DNA from: Psychrosphaera algicola
Lineage (GTDB): Bacteria > Pseudomonadota > Gammaproteobacteria > Enterobacterales > Alteromonadaceae
Length of the DNA: 64,000 bases
Assembly (NCBI RefSeq): GCF_028401425.1
Contig: NZ_JAQOMS010000002.1
Span: 930,001 to 994,000 of the forward strand
Direction: 5' to 3'
The translations under genes were made by a program, and so were the position numbers. The notes below the pieces were generated by a model. It was not told where the DNA came from and did not search any database. It saw only the letters and a list, made by a program, of their open reading frames with translations. Positions 9,484-20,223 of this stretch are shown here, piece by piece (positions within the stretch are counted from its first letter, which is position 1; every line of letters begins with the position of its first letter).

Positions 9484-11477
9484 TTAGAGCGCTTTAACCT
9501 TACTAACAACATTTTCGACTGTAAAACCGAAGTGTTTAAGTAATGCGCCACCATGAGCAGATTCACCAAATGTGCTCATGCCAACAACATCACCGCCAAA
9601 ACCAACATATTTAGTCCAGAAGTCAACGTGAGCCGCTTCAATCGCAACACGTTTAGTCACGGCTGCAGGTAATACTGACTCTTTATATTCAGCATCTTGG
9701 GCGTCATATAAATTAGTACAAGGCATAGAAACAACGCGTGCTGCGATGCCATCGGATTTTAATGCCGCCGCCGATTGCACAGCCAAATCAACTTCAGAGC
9801 CTGTCGCAATTAAAATAACATCTGGCGTACCATCTGTATCAACTAGGATGTAACCACCTTTAGCAATATCAGCAACTTGCTGTTCAGTTCGCGATTGTGC
9901 CGCTAAACCTTGACGTGAGAAAACTAATGCAGAAGGACCTTCTTGGTATTCTACAGCTTCTTTCCAAGCTATTACTGACTCAGTACCATCTGCTGGTCTC
10001 CAAGTACGTAAATTTGGCGTTAGACGTAAATTTGCAACCTGTTCAATTGGCTGATGCGTAGGTCCATCTTCGCCTTGACCGATTGAGTCGTGGGTATATA
10101 CAAAAATGTTTTGAATGCCCATAAGTGCTGACATGCGAACCGCATTTCGGGCGTATTCCATGAACATTAAGAATGTCGCGCCGTAATTAATGAAACCGCC
10201 ATGCAATGAAATACCATTCATGATCCCGCTCATTCCAAATTCACGCACACCGTAATAAATGTAGTTACCAGCGGCATCATCTTGGATCCCTTTCGAACCA
10301 GACCATAACGTTAAGTTTGAACCCGCTAAGTCGGCGGAGCCGCCTAACATTTCAGGTAAAAGCGGACCAAATGTTTCAATTGTGTTTTGCGATGCTTTAC
10401 GTGAAGCGACATTTTCAGATTTGTTCTGAGTCTCCAGCGCATAGGCATATGCTTTTTCAGAAAAATCTTCTGGCAGTTCACCAAGAATGACACGACGCTC
10501 AAATTCAGCGGCTAATTCTGGATGAGCGTTTTTATACGCAACAAATTTTTCATTCCATTCGTTTTCAGATTGTGTTCCAGCTTCTTTTGCATCCCAAGCA
10601 GCATAAACATCAGCAGGCACTTCAAATGGTGCATGTGGCCAGTTCAACATTTCACGAGTAGCAGCAATTTCTTCGGCACCTAGAGGCGCACCGTGACAGT
10701 TATGTGTACCTTGTTTATTTGGAGAACCAAAACCAATCGTTGTTTTACAGCAGATCATAGACGGCTTGTCAGTAACCGATTTTGCTTCTGCAATTGCATT
10801 TGCGATAGCAACAGGGTCGTGTCCATCGACATCGGCAATTACATGCCAGCCGTACGCTTTAAAACGTGCTGGTGTATCATCACTAAACCAACCTTCAACG
10901 TGTCCGTCAATTGAAATACCATTGTCATCCCAAAATGCAACAAGTTTTCCTAGACCTAAAGTACCAGCAAGAGAACACGCTTCATGAGAAATGCCTTCCA
11001 TTAAACAGCCGTCGCCTAAGAAACAGTAAGTAAAGTGATCTACGATGTCATGACCTTCACGGTTAAACTGCGCCGCTAGCGTTTTTTCAGCAATTGCCAT
11101 TCCGACAGCATTTGATACGCCAGCGCCTAGCGGGCCAGTCGTCGTTTCAACACCTTGGTGTATAACCATATTCAGGGTGGCCCGGAGTTTTAGAATGTAA
11201 CTGACGGAAGTTTTTCAACTCACCAATTGGCAAGTCATAACCAGAAAGATGTAATAAAGAATAAATCAACATCGAACCGTGGCCATTAGACAACACAAAG
11301 CGATCTCGGTCAGCCCAATTTGGATTGGTCGGATTGTGTTTTAAAAAGTCACGCCATAATACTTCAGCGATGTCGGCCATCCCCATAGGTGCGCTCTGGG
11401 TGTCCAGAGTTGGCCTGTTGAACCGCGTCCATACTTAATGCTCGAATAGCATTCGCTAAATTTCTTTTCGACGTCAT
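9484..11477 (-). CDS. tkt: Transketolase (two frameshifts)
   Basis: Transketolase moves two-carbon units in the pentose phosphate pathway with thiamine diphosphate. Restored length is 663 aa, equal to E. coli TktA. Visible are ANAIRALSMDAVQQANSGHPG, the substrate loop LSNGHGSMLIYSLLHLSGY, GVETTTGPLGAG, the ThDP-binding GDGCLMEGISHE through DDNGIS, THDSIGQGEDGPTHQP and FSRQGL. The break near 11153-11158 is CCAGG read as CCAAGG (true reading YTPGVETTT). The N-terminal break near 11388-11398 is also within a CCAGG context (SGHPGAPMG). The start is ATG 11477 with CAGGT upstream. It has its own terminator and lies upstream of epd on the same strand. Confidence 0.95.
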
Positions 11478-11668
11478 GTTATTACCTGTTATTTTATAAT
11501 TTTTGATAAAAGTGGTGAAGTTGCCCTATTTGACCTAAAAATGAAAAGTAAAGCAATCACTCTACGGGATTAATTTAAAATCATAAAACGACAATTAATA
11601 ACGATAATTTCTAACGAAACTGAAAAAACAGTACTAATTACTATTTTAGTCCCATTTTGTTCGTTTTA

Positions 11669-12018
11669 TTATTCGGACCAAACCGCAAATTCGTTGCCAT
11701 TTGGGTCTAGGAAATGAAACCGTTTACCGCCTGAGAATTCAAAAACGTCTTTGCAAATAGTGCCACCAGCGGCTACAACCTTTTGTTCAGTCTTTGGTAG
11801 TGACTCGCTGTAAAAAACGATAAGTGCCGCGCCATTCTGTGTTTTTGAATTAAGATCTGACTGATAAAAGCCGCCATCAAGTCCTGCTTCAGGACCAAAC
11901 GCTATGTACTCTTGACCATAGTCAGTAAACGTCCAATTAAACACTTGGGTAAAAATTGTTTGGTTGCGGACAGATCTGTTGCCGGAAATTCCACATAATT
12001 TATTGTCTCTTGTTTCAT
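11669..12018 (-). CDS. VOC (glyoxalase/bleomycin-resistance) family protein (one frameshift)
   Basis: The true N-terminus reads MKQETINYVEFPATDLSATK from ATG 12018, with AAGGG upstream. A missing T (plus-strand A run 11951-11955) shifts the frame before FTQVFNWTFTDYG. The restored protein is 116 aa, the usual size of a single VOC domain: paired beta-alpha-beta-beta-beta modules ending in FHFLDPNGNEFAVWSE, with metal-site-type Glu near the end. Substrate is unknown. It is divergent from add. Confidence 0.8.
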
Positions 12019-12085
12019 CTATCTGCCCTTTTTGATTTATACTAGCGCCATTATTTACAGTAACTAAAAGCACCATAGAATATTT

Positions 12086-13089
12086 ATGATCAATCCTACA
12101 TTACCGCTTGTTGATTTGCATCGCCACCTCGATGGCAATATTGCGCCAAAAACAGTTTGGGAACTTGCCCAACTTCATAACATTACTTTACCAGCTGAGT
12201 CTTTAGAGCAATTTGCACCTATGGCTCAAATTCAAGGGCAAACCTCAGATTTAATGGCGTTTTTGACAAAATTGGATTATGGCGTGTCCGTATTGGCCGA
12301 TTACGACAGTGTATATCGAGTTGCTCGCGAAAATGTATTTGATGCATTAGATCAGGGATTAGATTACGTAGAGTTGCGTTTTTCACCTTATTATATGGCA
12401 AAAACTCACAACCTAGACCCGCAAAAAGTCGTTGAAGTAGTAATAGATGCAACACAAACGGCGAGTCAAGAAACCGGTGTGGAAACGAACCTCATTGGCA
12501 TATTAAGTCGCACATTTGGAGTTGAGGCATGTACGATTGAGCTCAATGCATTATTAGCACATAAAGAACATATTGTTGCGTTGGATTTAGCCGGAGATGA
12601 AATTTCTTTTCCAGCGCAATTGTTTGTAAACCACTTTAAACAAGCCCGCGATGCTGGATTACAAATAACGGTACACGCTGGTGAAGCTGACGGTCCAATA
12701 AGTATTTGGAATGCAATTAACTTATTAGGCGCAACGAGAATTGGGCACGGCGTCGCAGCAACTCAAGATCCTAAGTTAATGGCTTATCTTGCGACCAACA
12801 ATATTGCGATTGAGTCATGCCCAACGTCTAATTATCAAACGGCAACAATTAACGATATTCGTAAGCACCCTTTAAAACAATTTTTAGATGCTGGCATTAC
12901 CGTGTGTTTGAACACTGACGATCCAGCTATTTCTAATATCACGTTAGCCCACGAATACGATTTGGTTAAAAACATACTTGGCTTGACCAATCAAGAAATC
13001 GAACAGGTTCAAAAAATGGAGTTGAAGCGGCGTTTATGGATGCCCAACAACGCCAACGATTGTATGCCAAAGTAGCAGCACGAGATTAG
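12086..13089 (+). CDS. add: Adenosine deaminase (frameshift near the C-terminus)
   Basis: The enzyme deaminates adenosine and deoxyadenosine to inosine forms in purine salvage. Zn2+ ligands and active-site residues are visible: LVDLHRHLDGN (HxH), TVHAGEA, RIGHGVAA, the SCPTSNYQT loop and LNTDDPAIS. One A is lost from the run at 13011-13016. Without repair the ORF ends early at 13075; with repair it continues as NGVEAAFMDAQQRQRLYAK and ends at 13089, giving 334 aa, the E. coli Add size. The gene stands alone, divergent from the VOC gene. Confidence 0.93.
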
Positions 13090-13110
13090 GCCAGCTCGGT
13101 CAAGTACAAG

Positions 13111-14360
13111 CTACTCTTTTATTTTGACACTAAATTGGCTGTTTTGAATTTTAAACAGCCAATATTGAAACAAACCAAGCGCCAATAAAAAGAAGCCAGC
13201 CGACATATAAATCGGTAACGTAGAATCAAACATCAATAAAATACCACCAACGATTGAAGCAAAAACATTTGCCAAACAAAATGTCATCGTTAACAACCCC
13301 ATCGTTGCACCATGCCCTGAACTAGGTTCATTTTCACTGACATAAACGGGCAACATACCATTAAATATGGCGATTAATATGCCGCACATTGCAAATAACA
13401 AATGGGTTTGGAGCCCTTCTGAACTTGGCACTATTAATAAGGCACAAGCCAATAACGCCATGGCAAAACGCATTGGAGCGGTTAAGCCGAACTGTTTTTG
13501 AAAATACGTTACTAACAACACAGATGATAACGTCATAAATAGTGTCATATTGGTGGTGGCTAAGCCGATATCGAGAGACCCATAATCTTGCTTATCGACG
13601 AGCCAAATTGGGTAAAATTCATAAAAAAGATTAATCGCTAAGGTATAGATAAAATAAGCGTAAAATAACTTTCTTATCCATTGGCTTCTTAACAAATAAA
13701 ACGAATTTTCTTGTCGTACCGCCTGCCAAACAGATAATTTACTGGCATAACTCACAATTCGGGTTTCTTGTAAAAAGGCGGTGACTAAGACATAACAAAC
13801 AAACGCACCAAAAGCCGCGGCCAGCATCGCATAATACGATTCAACCTCGGCTAAAAGTCCACCAATCAGCGGGCCAAGCAACCATCCGAGAAAAACGGCA
13901 CTATTGATTAATGATATTGCAGCCGTTTTTGATTGCGCAGACTTTTCGTCTCCTGTCTCACCAATGTCCAACGCAATAGCACGTGCAATTGCGACATTGC
14001 CTTCCGTGATCCCTGTTAAAAATCGACTGACCAGCAATAATAGATAATTTTGTTCCATCAGTGCATAAGCAGATACCCAATAGCCGATAAAACATATAAT
14101 GAGTGTTTGGCCCAGAACTTTTTACGCCCAAATCGATCAGATAAGGCTCCAATAAAACTGCTTCCGATAAAAATACCGAGTGGATAAACCGCGATAATGA
14201 TGGTCAACAAGATATTACCAGAAAGCCCGGCATATTGGTTTAACGCCGTAGGCTCAGCCCCAATAAATAAAGGCGTTAAAACAGGGTACGGTAGCGATAT
14301 CCCCATGCTAGCAAGTAAAGTAACGCAAAGTGCAACTAGCAACTTCTTATTTAGGATCAT
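13111..14360 (-). CDS. MFS transporter, DHA1-like (one frameshift)
   Basis: Restored length is 416 aa with about 12 membrane segments. The MFS signature GALSDRFGRKK lies in the loop after helix 2, followed by SRFLTGITEGNVAIARAIALDI. The arrangement resembles drug/H+ antiporters of the tetracycline-efflux type, but the substrate cannot be read from sequence. One A is lost just after GRKK (near 14120). The gene's first codons overlap the 3' end of the GNAT gene by 4 bases (ATGA), so the two form an operon with GNAT first. Confidence 0.85.
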
Positions 14361-14878
14361 GCTGAATGTAACCGCTTAGTAATTTCAAAATTAACAACCT
14401 GGTGCCCTTGGTACAAATCAGTTCCAAGGTTGGTAAACCCTAGATTAGCCAAAATACTGAGCGAACCAGAATTGTCGGGCATTGCCATTGCAATAACTTT
14501 GGGTAACTTTAATGTTTCAAAACCATATTCTAAACATGCCTTGGCCGCTTCCATGCCCAAACCTTGCCCCCAATATTGAGGCAACAACCGATAGCCAAGG
14601 TCGGGTAGTTGCTTCTCCTCCAAAAACTTAAGGCCACAGAAACCAATTACTTTATTATCTTTCTTATGAACAATGGCATATCGACCATAACCGTATTTTT
14701 CATAATCTGAGAACCAAACTTGAGTGATAACATTTTTAGCGTCGTCTAACGTTTGCACATTACCCGCATCGCCAGTGTATTTAGTGACTAACGGATCAGA
14801 ACTAAATTCCAATACCGCGGGTGCGTCAGATAAGGTAAAATGGCGGAAACCTAGCCTAGGTGTTTCAATCAATAACAT
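14357..14878 (-). CDS. GNAT-family N-acetyltransferase (RimJ/RimL type)
   Basis: The intact 173-aa product starts MLLIETPRLGFRHFTLSDA, typical of the Acetyltransf_3 group. The acetyl-CoA-binding motif A appears as RLLPQYWGQGLGMEAAKA (about residues 97-114). The domain then ends with SILANLGFTNLGTDLYQG. Members acetylate ribosomal N-termini, sugars or antibiotics; the substrate here is unknown. It is the first gene of a two-gene operon with the MFS transporter. Confidence 0.85.
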   Translation of the reverse strand: MLLIETPRLGFRHFTLSDAPAVLEFSSDPLVTKYTGDAGNVQTLDDAKNVITQVWFSDYEKYGYGRYAIVHKKDNKVIGFCGLKFLEEKQLPDLGYRLLPQYWGQGLGMEAAKACLEYGFETLKLPKVIAMAMPDNSGSLSILANLGFTNLGTDLYQGHQVVNFEITKRLHSA

Positions 14879-14999
14879 TAAATATTGCCTTGCATATTTT
14901 TGATTTTATTCTAATAATCATAATACCAAGCATCTAAACTCAATCCATTTATTTCTTTAAATTGGTGGTGATTTCTATTTCGACTGGGTCAAAATAAAA

Positions 15000-16622
15000 A
15001 TGGATTTAACACATTCTTTGCAAGCTGCATTAGTGATAGAACACCAAGCATTAGCGCAAAGTCACATCAAATACTCTTTATTAAATCTTGGATTTAAATC
15101 CATCGAGTTTGCAGATCGCGCCACCATGGCGATAAAAGCATTGCATAAGTCACATTTTGATCTAATCCTCTGTGCCTACGATTTAAATCGAGGCGCCGAT
15201 GGATATCAGTTATTTGAGCGAATAATAGAAGAAGGCCTGTTAAAATCCACTACTGCATTTGTTTTTATGAGTTCAGAAAATGATCTTCCTTTAAGCCAAA
15301 GTATTATTGAATTAAAACCTGACGATTTCATACTGAAGCCTTTCACTGCCAAAGAACTTGAATTGCGTTTAAAACGTATCTTAAGCAAAAAACTGACATT
15401 ACGACCTGTATTTGAAGCTATCGATGACGATGAGTTTGACGGTGCCCTGAATTTACTTAACGAACAACTAGCCAAAAATGCAAAACCCAAATGGGTCCCT
15501 TATTTGTTGAAACTAAAAGGGAATTGATCACTGCCAAACAAGACTGGCATGACGCAGAAGTGTTCTACCAAAAAGTGCTATCAATCAAAGAATATGCTCT
15601 GGGCCAATATTGGATTAGTGAATAGTTTACTCAATCAAAACAAAGTTAAGCTCGCCGAAGACAAGCTAAAGTATCTTGTCACCAATCCAGCGACGCGTCT
15701 TGCGGCTCTGGATATTCTAACTAAGATCTGCAAAAACAAATTCGATTTTGAAGAAGCCATTAACCATTTGAAAAACGCTGCGACAATCGCTCCGCGCAAT
15801 GTTAATAGGCAACAAGATGTAATTTCTCTGGCCCGCATAACTCATGACTTTGAAACCCAATTTAATGCCTCAAATAAAATAGTCGAGTACATTAAAAACT
15901 CAGTCCATGACACCCCAGATGCCTATTTAGGCGCAGTGCGTTCAACTATTGACTACGGTTTGACGTCACTTAATGATGATGAAATTAAGAGCTTGGCTCA
16001 GACCGGCGAATCTATTCTTCGTCAATTGAAAAAACAATTTCCCGACACGCCTTTAAACGACCAGATCCGAGTCGCAAAAGCACGAATTTATAATATGAGT
16101 AATGACAAAGAGAATGCCAAAAAGCTCATACAAGAAAATATGGAGGACGAAAATTACTTAGTTGATGATTTAGAAGATGCTCTAGATAAAGCTAAAGCAT
16201 TCCATGAACTTGGTTTTCATGCAAATTCTGAAAAGCTATTTGAATTGATCGCCACCGAATGTAAAACCCAAAGTAAAGATGAAGTATTTAATCAATATAT
16301 TGATAAAGAAAAACAGTTAAGAATTGAAATAAAAGAGTCGCCAAAAGTACTTAATAACAAAGCGGTTCAGCTATATACCCGCGGGAATTATCAAGCCGCA
16401 TTAAACGCGTTTTTGTCGGCTTTTAAGGTGATGCCCAAAAACCCTTCTATTTCGTTAAATTTATTACAAACCGTTGTAGATTGTAATTATCAAGAATCAC
16501 ATCCTGAAGAAGCTGATGAGATTGTTACTAAGTGTTTAAAAAACTTGAATGCAACTGACCTAAACAAAGAGCAAATTTCTCGACTAGAGGTTTATTTAGA
16601 AAAACTCAAAAAACCTGACTAG
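15000..16622 (+). CDS. Response-regulator receiver protein with TPR repeats (two frameshifts)
   Basis: Restored length is about 540 aa. Residues 1-130 form a CheY-like receiver (LILCAYDLNRGADGYQLFE around the expected phospho-Asp, LKPFTAKEL with the conserved Lys). A TPR array of several hundred residues follows (ANIGLVNSLLNQNKVKLAEDKL, NYQAALNAFLSAFKVMPKNPS). This CheY-TPR layout is known in Shewanella, Vibrio and relatives, but its function is not well defined. One G is lost near 15521. The break at 15597-15602 is CCTGG read as CTCTGG; restored, it reads KEYAWANIGL. It is upstream of the small flagellin, fliS and fliT-like genes, so a motility link is plausible. Confidence 0.8.
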
Positions 16623-16659
16623 CAAATAGAGCTTAGTTTCATAAATTTTTGAAATCGGT

Positions 16660-17114
16660 CTATTGCTCAAGCCAATGGGTGAAAAAACGTTTTATCCGTT
16701 TTGATTTCCACCAATACCAACATAAATAAACACCACTAATAAATTGTACGACCTGCATTGGATGAATATAAATCGCACGATTGATGATACTCATTAACTG
16801 TAATAACAAGTCGAGTAAAAATGCAATGAGCAGAAACACTCTCAGTTGTTTCCAAACAGCTTGATACCAACCTTTAGAGACTTGCTTTTTCATACTAAAA
16901 AGAAAAAGGTCACCATAGCCGGTAATCCAATTAACAAAGTAATAACAAATAAAGAATGATCTGGATAAAACAGAGAGAGAATAAAGCTTCGGTCTTCGCT
17001 GTAAGTCAGGCTTATCGCCCAGAATACATACGCTCTGAGCAAATACAAAATTGTTAAATTAAAACCGAGGGGGACTTGGATTTTTCCATCTAAGTCAAAA
17101 TCTTGCGACAACAT
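16660..17114 (-). CDS. DUF2919 (YfeZ-like) inner-membrane protein (one frameshift)
   Basis: Two overlapping ORFs together give a protein of about 151 aa with four hydrophobic segments, the length of the DUF2919 family. The first half has DFDLDGKIQVP and LSLFYPDHSLF, close to the family pattern of a FYPD box after the second helix. The second half has ISGVYLCWYWWKSKRIKRF. They meet at an ATGA overlap near 16890, but the second half alone would lack the family N-terminus, so I read one gene missing a base. Function is unknown. Confidence 0.7.
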
Positions 17115-17168
17115 TTCTGGATGTCCTAGGGCAAATTACCCGAAATTGATATACCCCATTAATGGGTA

Positions 17169-17954
17169 TTATTTCAAAAGGTTCAATGCCTGAAAGTCAG
17201 AAAAGTTAGCTTGAGCTTGTAACGCAATGGCAACTTGGCTTTGAATACCATTAGCGGTTTGGTCACTAACAGCCTTTGCATAGTCGGTGTCAACAATTTG
17301 ACTACGGCTCGATTGGCTGTTGATATTTTGGTTTGTTAGATTACTAATACTGGATTCAACACGATTTTGAAAAGCCCCAATGGAACCACGGCTTGAATCT
17401 ACTTGTTCACGAAACGATTGTGCGGCACCTATTGCCGCCTGCGCGCCAGCTTGTGTTGTGACATCGATATCACCAAGAGATTGATTGCTAACACCAAGTT
17501 CTATTGTTTGGTTAGAATTTGCCCCAACTTGAAATTCAACTGAGGAGCCAAATACCTGCTTGTCACCAAACCGAGTGTTTGAATAAACATCTTCTACGTG
17601 GCCCTGTAATTGGGTAATTTCCTGTTGAATTGCTTTTCTATCACTCGGCGACAGCGTGCCATTTGCAGCTTGGATTGAAAGTTCTTCAATACGAAATGCA
17701 GCGTCAGAAACACTGCTTAAAGCGCCCTCAGCTACCTGTGCATAAGAAACACTATCGTTCGCATTCCTAATCGCTTGGTTTTGACCATTAATTTGAGATG
17801 TTAATCGGTTAGCTAACTGTAATCCAGCCGCATCGTCCTGAGCTTTTTGGACTTTCAGTCCAGAGGACAGTTGCTCGAAGATCTTCTTTTGCTGCTGCTC
17901 AATAACAGACAACGAATTTGAGTTGTTAAAACTACTACCAGCCCCAATTCTCAT
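17169..17954 (-). CDS. Small divergent flagellin
   Basis: The intact 261-aa product has the flagellin N-terminal D0/D1 domain (QLSSGLKVQKAQDDAAGLQL, NRLTSQINGQNQAIRNANDS) and the C-terminal D1/D0 domain (GAFQNRVESSISNLTNQN through SQVAIALQAQANFSDFQALN). It lacks the variable D2/D3 insert seen in the two large flagellins (581 and about 585 aa). Start is ATG 17954 with GGGAAG upstream; the upstream ATG at 17978 has no ribosome site. The N-terminus MRIGAGSSF is unlike the main flagellins. It is divergent from fliS, whose product chaperones flagellin. It may form a separate filament segment. Confidence 0.88.
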   Translation of the reverse strand: MRIGAGSSFNNSNSLSVIEQQQKKIFEQLSSGLKVQKAQDDAAGLQLANRLTSQINGQNQAIRNANDSVSYAQVAEGALSSVSDAAFRIEELSIQAANGTLSPSDRKAIQQEITQLQGHVEDVYSNTRFGDKQVFGSSVEFQVGANSNQTIELGVSNQSLGDIDVTTQAGAQAAIGAAQSFREQVDSSRGSIGAFQNRVESSISNLTNQNINSQSSRSQIVDTDYAKAVSDQTANGIQSQVAIALQAQANFSDFQALNLLK

Positions 17955-18086
17955 AATCACTTCCCACCAAGCTAACAAACTTAACAGTCAGTATACGACA
18001 ACAATTTTAATTTGCCATTAATCTGTACACAATTAAGGAATTTCCCTACCTTTAATAAAGATGTCTGCTATATAAAATTAAAAATT

Positions 18087-18112
18087 TAAGAAAATAGGTT
18101 AGTAACCGATAT
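18087..18112 (+). promoter_or_regulatory. Candidate sigma-28 promoter for fliS
   Basis: TAAG and ACCGATAT are separated by 14 bases, close to the FliA consensus TAAA-N15-GCCGATAA. It lies about 130 bases before the fliS start. The match is partial. Confidence 0.4.
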
Positions 18113-18241
18113 AAATATCACTAAGCTTTAACTAATACCGCTAAAATTAAACCTTCTTAACGATTTAATTTGAAGTTGGTATCCTAATTGCTAGAACTAT
18201 TTGCTTAGATTAAGCTGTATCAAGATTATTTGGAGTTTCTA

Positions 18242-18658
18242 ATGGCAAGACTATCAATAAAAAAATATCAAGACATGAAGATAAACAGCGCTAAAAACGC
18301 TGACCCATATGAACTTGTTCAAATGGTGTTCAAGGCAATTCTTGGTAAACTTACGGCAGCGACAGTTTGCATTGAGCAAAACAAAATAGCCGACAAAGGG
18401 CAATTAATTTCCGAAAGCATAACACTAATCACCTCACTCGCTGAAAGTCTGGATATGGAAAAAGGCGGTGATATTTCGCAAAACTTAAGCGCACTATATG
18501 AATTCTGCACATCTTACTTAGTGCAGGCGAATAGTGAAAACGATATTGCCAAAGTCAACGAAGTGCATACCATCATCACAAATATAAAAGAAGCTTGGGA
18601 CAGTATCCCTAAGCAAGCTCGCGACGAGCATTTAGAGCAACGCGCCGCAGTAGGCTAA
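18242..18658 (+). CDS. fliS: Flagellin export chaperone FliS
   Basis: The intact 138-aa product starts MARLSIKKYQDMKINSAKNA, and contains the family's DPYELVQMVFKAILGKLTAA, a helical bundle segment and a central QNLSALYEFCTSYLVQAN. FliS binds the disordered C-terminus of flagellin in the cytoplasm and delivers it to the FlhA export gate. ATG 18242 has GGAG seven bases upstream, so I prefer it to the TTG at 18230. It is followed by the fliT-like gene, a common order. Confidence 0.92.
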   Translation: MARLSIKKYQDMKINSAKNADPYELVQMVFKAILGKLTAATVCIEQNKIADKGQLISESITLITSLAESLDMEKGGDISQNLSALYEFCTSYLVQANSENDIAKVNEVHTIITNIKEAWDSIPKQARDEHLEQRAAVG

Positions 18659-18823
18659 CAATCCTCTCCTAATATCTTGTTTTATAACTATGTTTGGTTG
18701 AAGTTTAGACATTTGAGCTAGATCCAACCAAGCATATTTGCAACCAAGTCACATTTACGTTACAACAAACATAACCATGTTGACGCTTAGTCAATTACGG
18801 GTTTGTCTATTCTGGAGAGACCA

Positions 18824-19159
18824 ATGACAAATCATGAAGTTGAAGCACAATGCAATCAATTAATTCTGCAAATCGAACAGATTAATATAAAACTGAACGA
18901 GGCTAAATTTAGCCTTGAAACCGATGATGAAATTGACAATACAGAATTGATCAAACAGCGTCAGCACCTTCTTGAAAACCTGTTTTCAACAGACCACTCT
19001 TCGTGGTTACAAAACAATGAGTCGAAGCTGTTAGCAATTAAAAAAGAAGTTGATCAGACAACGGCTAAATACCAAGATTGGCTTGAGACAGTAAAAAGCC
19101 AATTGTTAAAAAACCAAAAATCAAAAAAAGGCCTTAAAGTTTATAAGAATATTCTTTAG
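18824..19159 (+). CDS. FliT-like flagellar chaperone candidate
   Basis: The intact 111-aa product is highly charged and almost entirely helical, with coiled-coil character. It shows no conserved motif I can name. I call it FliT-like from position (directly after fliS), size and helix content. FliT chaperones FliD in enterobacteria. ATG 18824 has GGAGAGACC upstream. The homology is not certain. Confidence 0.5.
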   Translation: MTNHEVEAQCNQLILQIEQINIKLNEAKFSLETDDEIDNTELIKQRQHLLENLFSTDHSSWLQNNESKLLAIKKEVDQTTAKYQDWLETVKSQLLKNQKSKKGLKVYKNIL

Positions 19160-19222
19160 TGGCCTAAAAATTGGATAACAATTTGTATCCTGAGTTCGAC
19201 TCTTAAATAGAAGATGAATGTT

Positions 19223-20223
19223 ATGTTTGATAATAAAACCATTTTAATTACCGGTGGCACAGGCTCTTTTGGTAAAAAGTATACTGAAACGCTATTAAGA
19301 CTTTACCGTCCAAAAAAATAATCATCTTCTCTAGGGACGAGTTAAAGCAATTTGAAATGCAGCAAACCTACAATGACTCCTGCATGCGTTATTTTATTGG
19401 CGACGTACGAGATAAAGAAAGATTAAATATGGCTATGCGTGGGGTCGATTATGTCATTCATGCAGCGGCTTTGAAGCAAGTTCCAGCGGCCGAATATAAC
19501 CCGATGGAATGCATTAAAACCAATATCAACGGCGCTGAAAACGTCATTCATGCGGCCTTACATAATCAGGTTAAAAAGTCATTGCGTTGTCAACCGACAA
19601 AGCCGCAAGTCCGATAAATCTATATGGCGCCACAAAGCTCGCTTCAGATAAATTATTTGTCGCGGCAAACAACATTTCGGGTTCTCAAGACACTCAATTT
19701 TCAGTCGTCCGTTACGGCAACGTGGTGGGTTCTCGCGGTTCTGTTGTGCCATTTTTCAAAAAGTTAATCGCCGAACAAACCGACCATTTACCTATTACCC
19801 ATTTAGAAATGACTCGTTTTTGGATAACTCTCCAACAAGGTGTTGATTTTGTATTAAAAAACTTTGCAAGAATGTCAGGTGGAGAAATTTTTATTCCTAA
19901 AATTCCGTCAATTAAGTTGACCGAATTGGCAAAGGCCATTGCTCCTGATATCCCGATCAAAGAGATAGGTATTCGACTAAGGTGAAAAATTACACGAAGT
20001 TATGTGTCCACAAGACGACAGTTACCATACCTTTGAATTTGAAGACCACTTTGTCATAGGGCCAACAATTCGTTTTTACAGTCGTTCAAATGACTTCTCC
20101 ACCAATCAATTAGGTGAGACAGGCAAACCTGTTGAACATGGATTTGAGTACAACTCATTAACCAATGAAGACTTTTTGAATGTAGAACAGATTGCACAAT
20201 TAAATGAAAGTTTAGGTATATGA
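19223..20223 (+). CDS. pseB: UDP-GlcNAc 4,6-dehydratase (inverting), PseB (three frameshifts)
   Basis: PseB starts pseudaminic acid synthesis by dehydrating and C5-epimerising UDP-GlcNAc. Restored length is 333 aa. The extended SDR features are ITGGTGSFGKKY (NADP site), RDELKQFEMQQ, VIHAAALKQVPAAEYNPMEC (typical of PseB), STDKAASPINLYGATK with the Tyr-Lys pair, and VVRYGNVVGSRGSVVPFF. Missing bases lie in the A runs near 19312 and 19580. The third break, 19977-19982, is CCAGG read as CTAAGG; restored, it gives GIRPGEKLHE, the family motif. The stop overlaps pseC by 4 bases. First gene of the pse operon. Confidence 0.95.

Noticed and set aside
16660..17114. Two separate small membrane proteins with a 4-base ATGA overlap
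   Set aside because: Joined, they give one protein of the size and helix count of DUF2919; the overlap is most simply a lost base.
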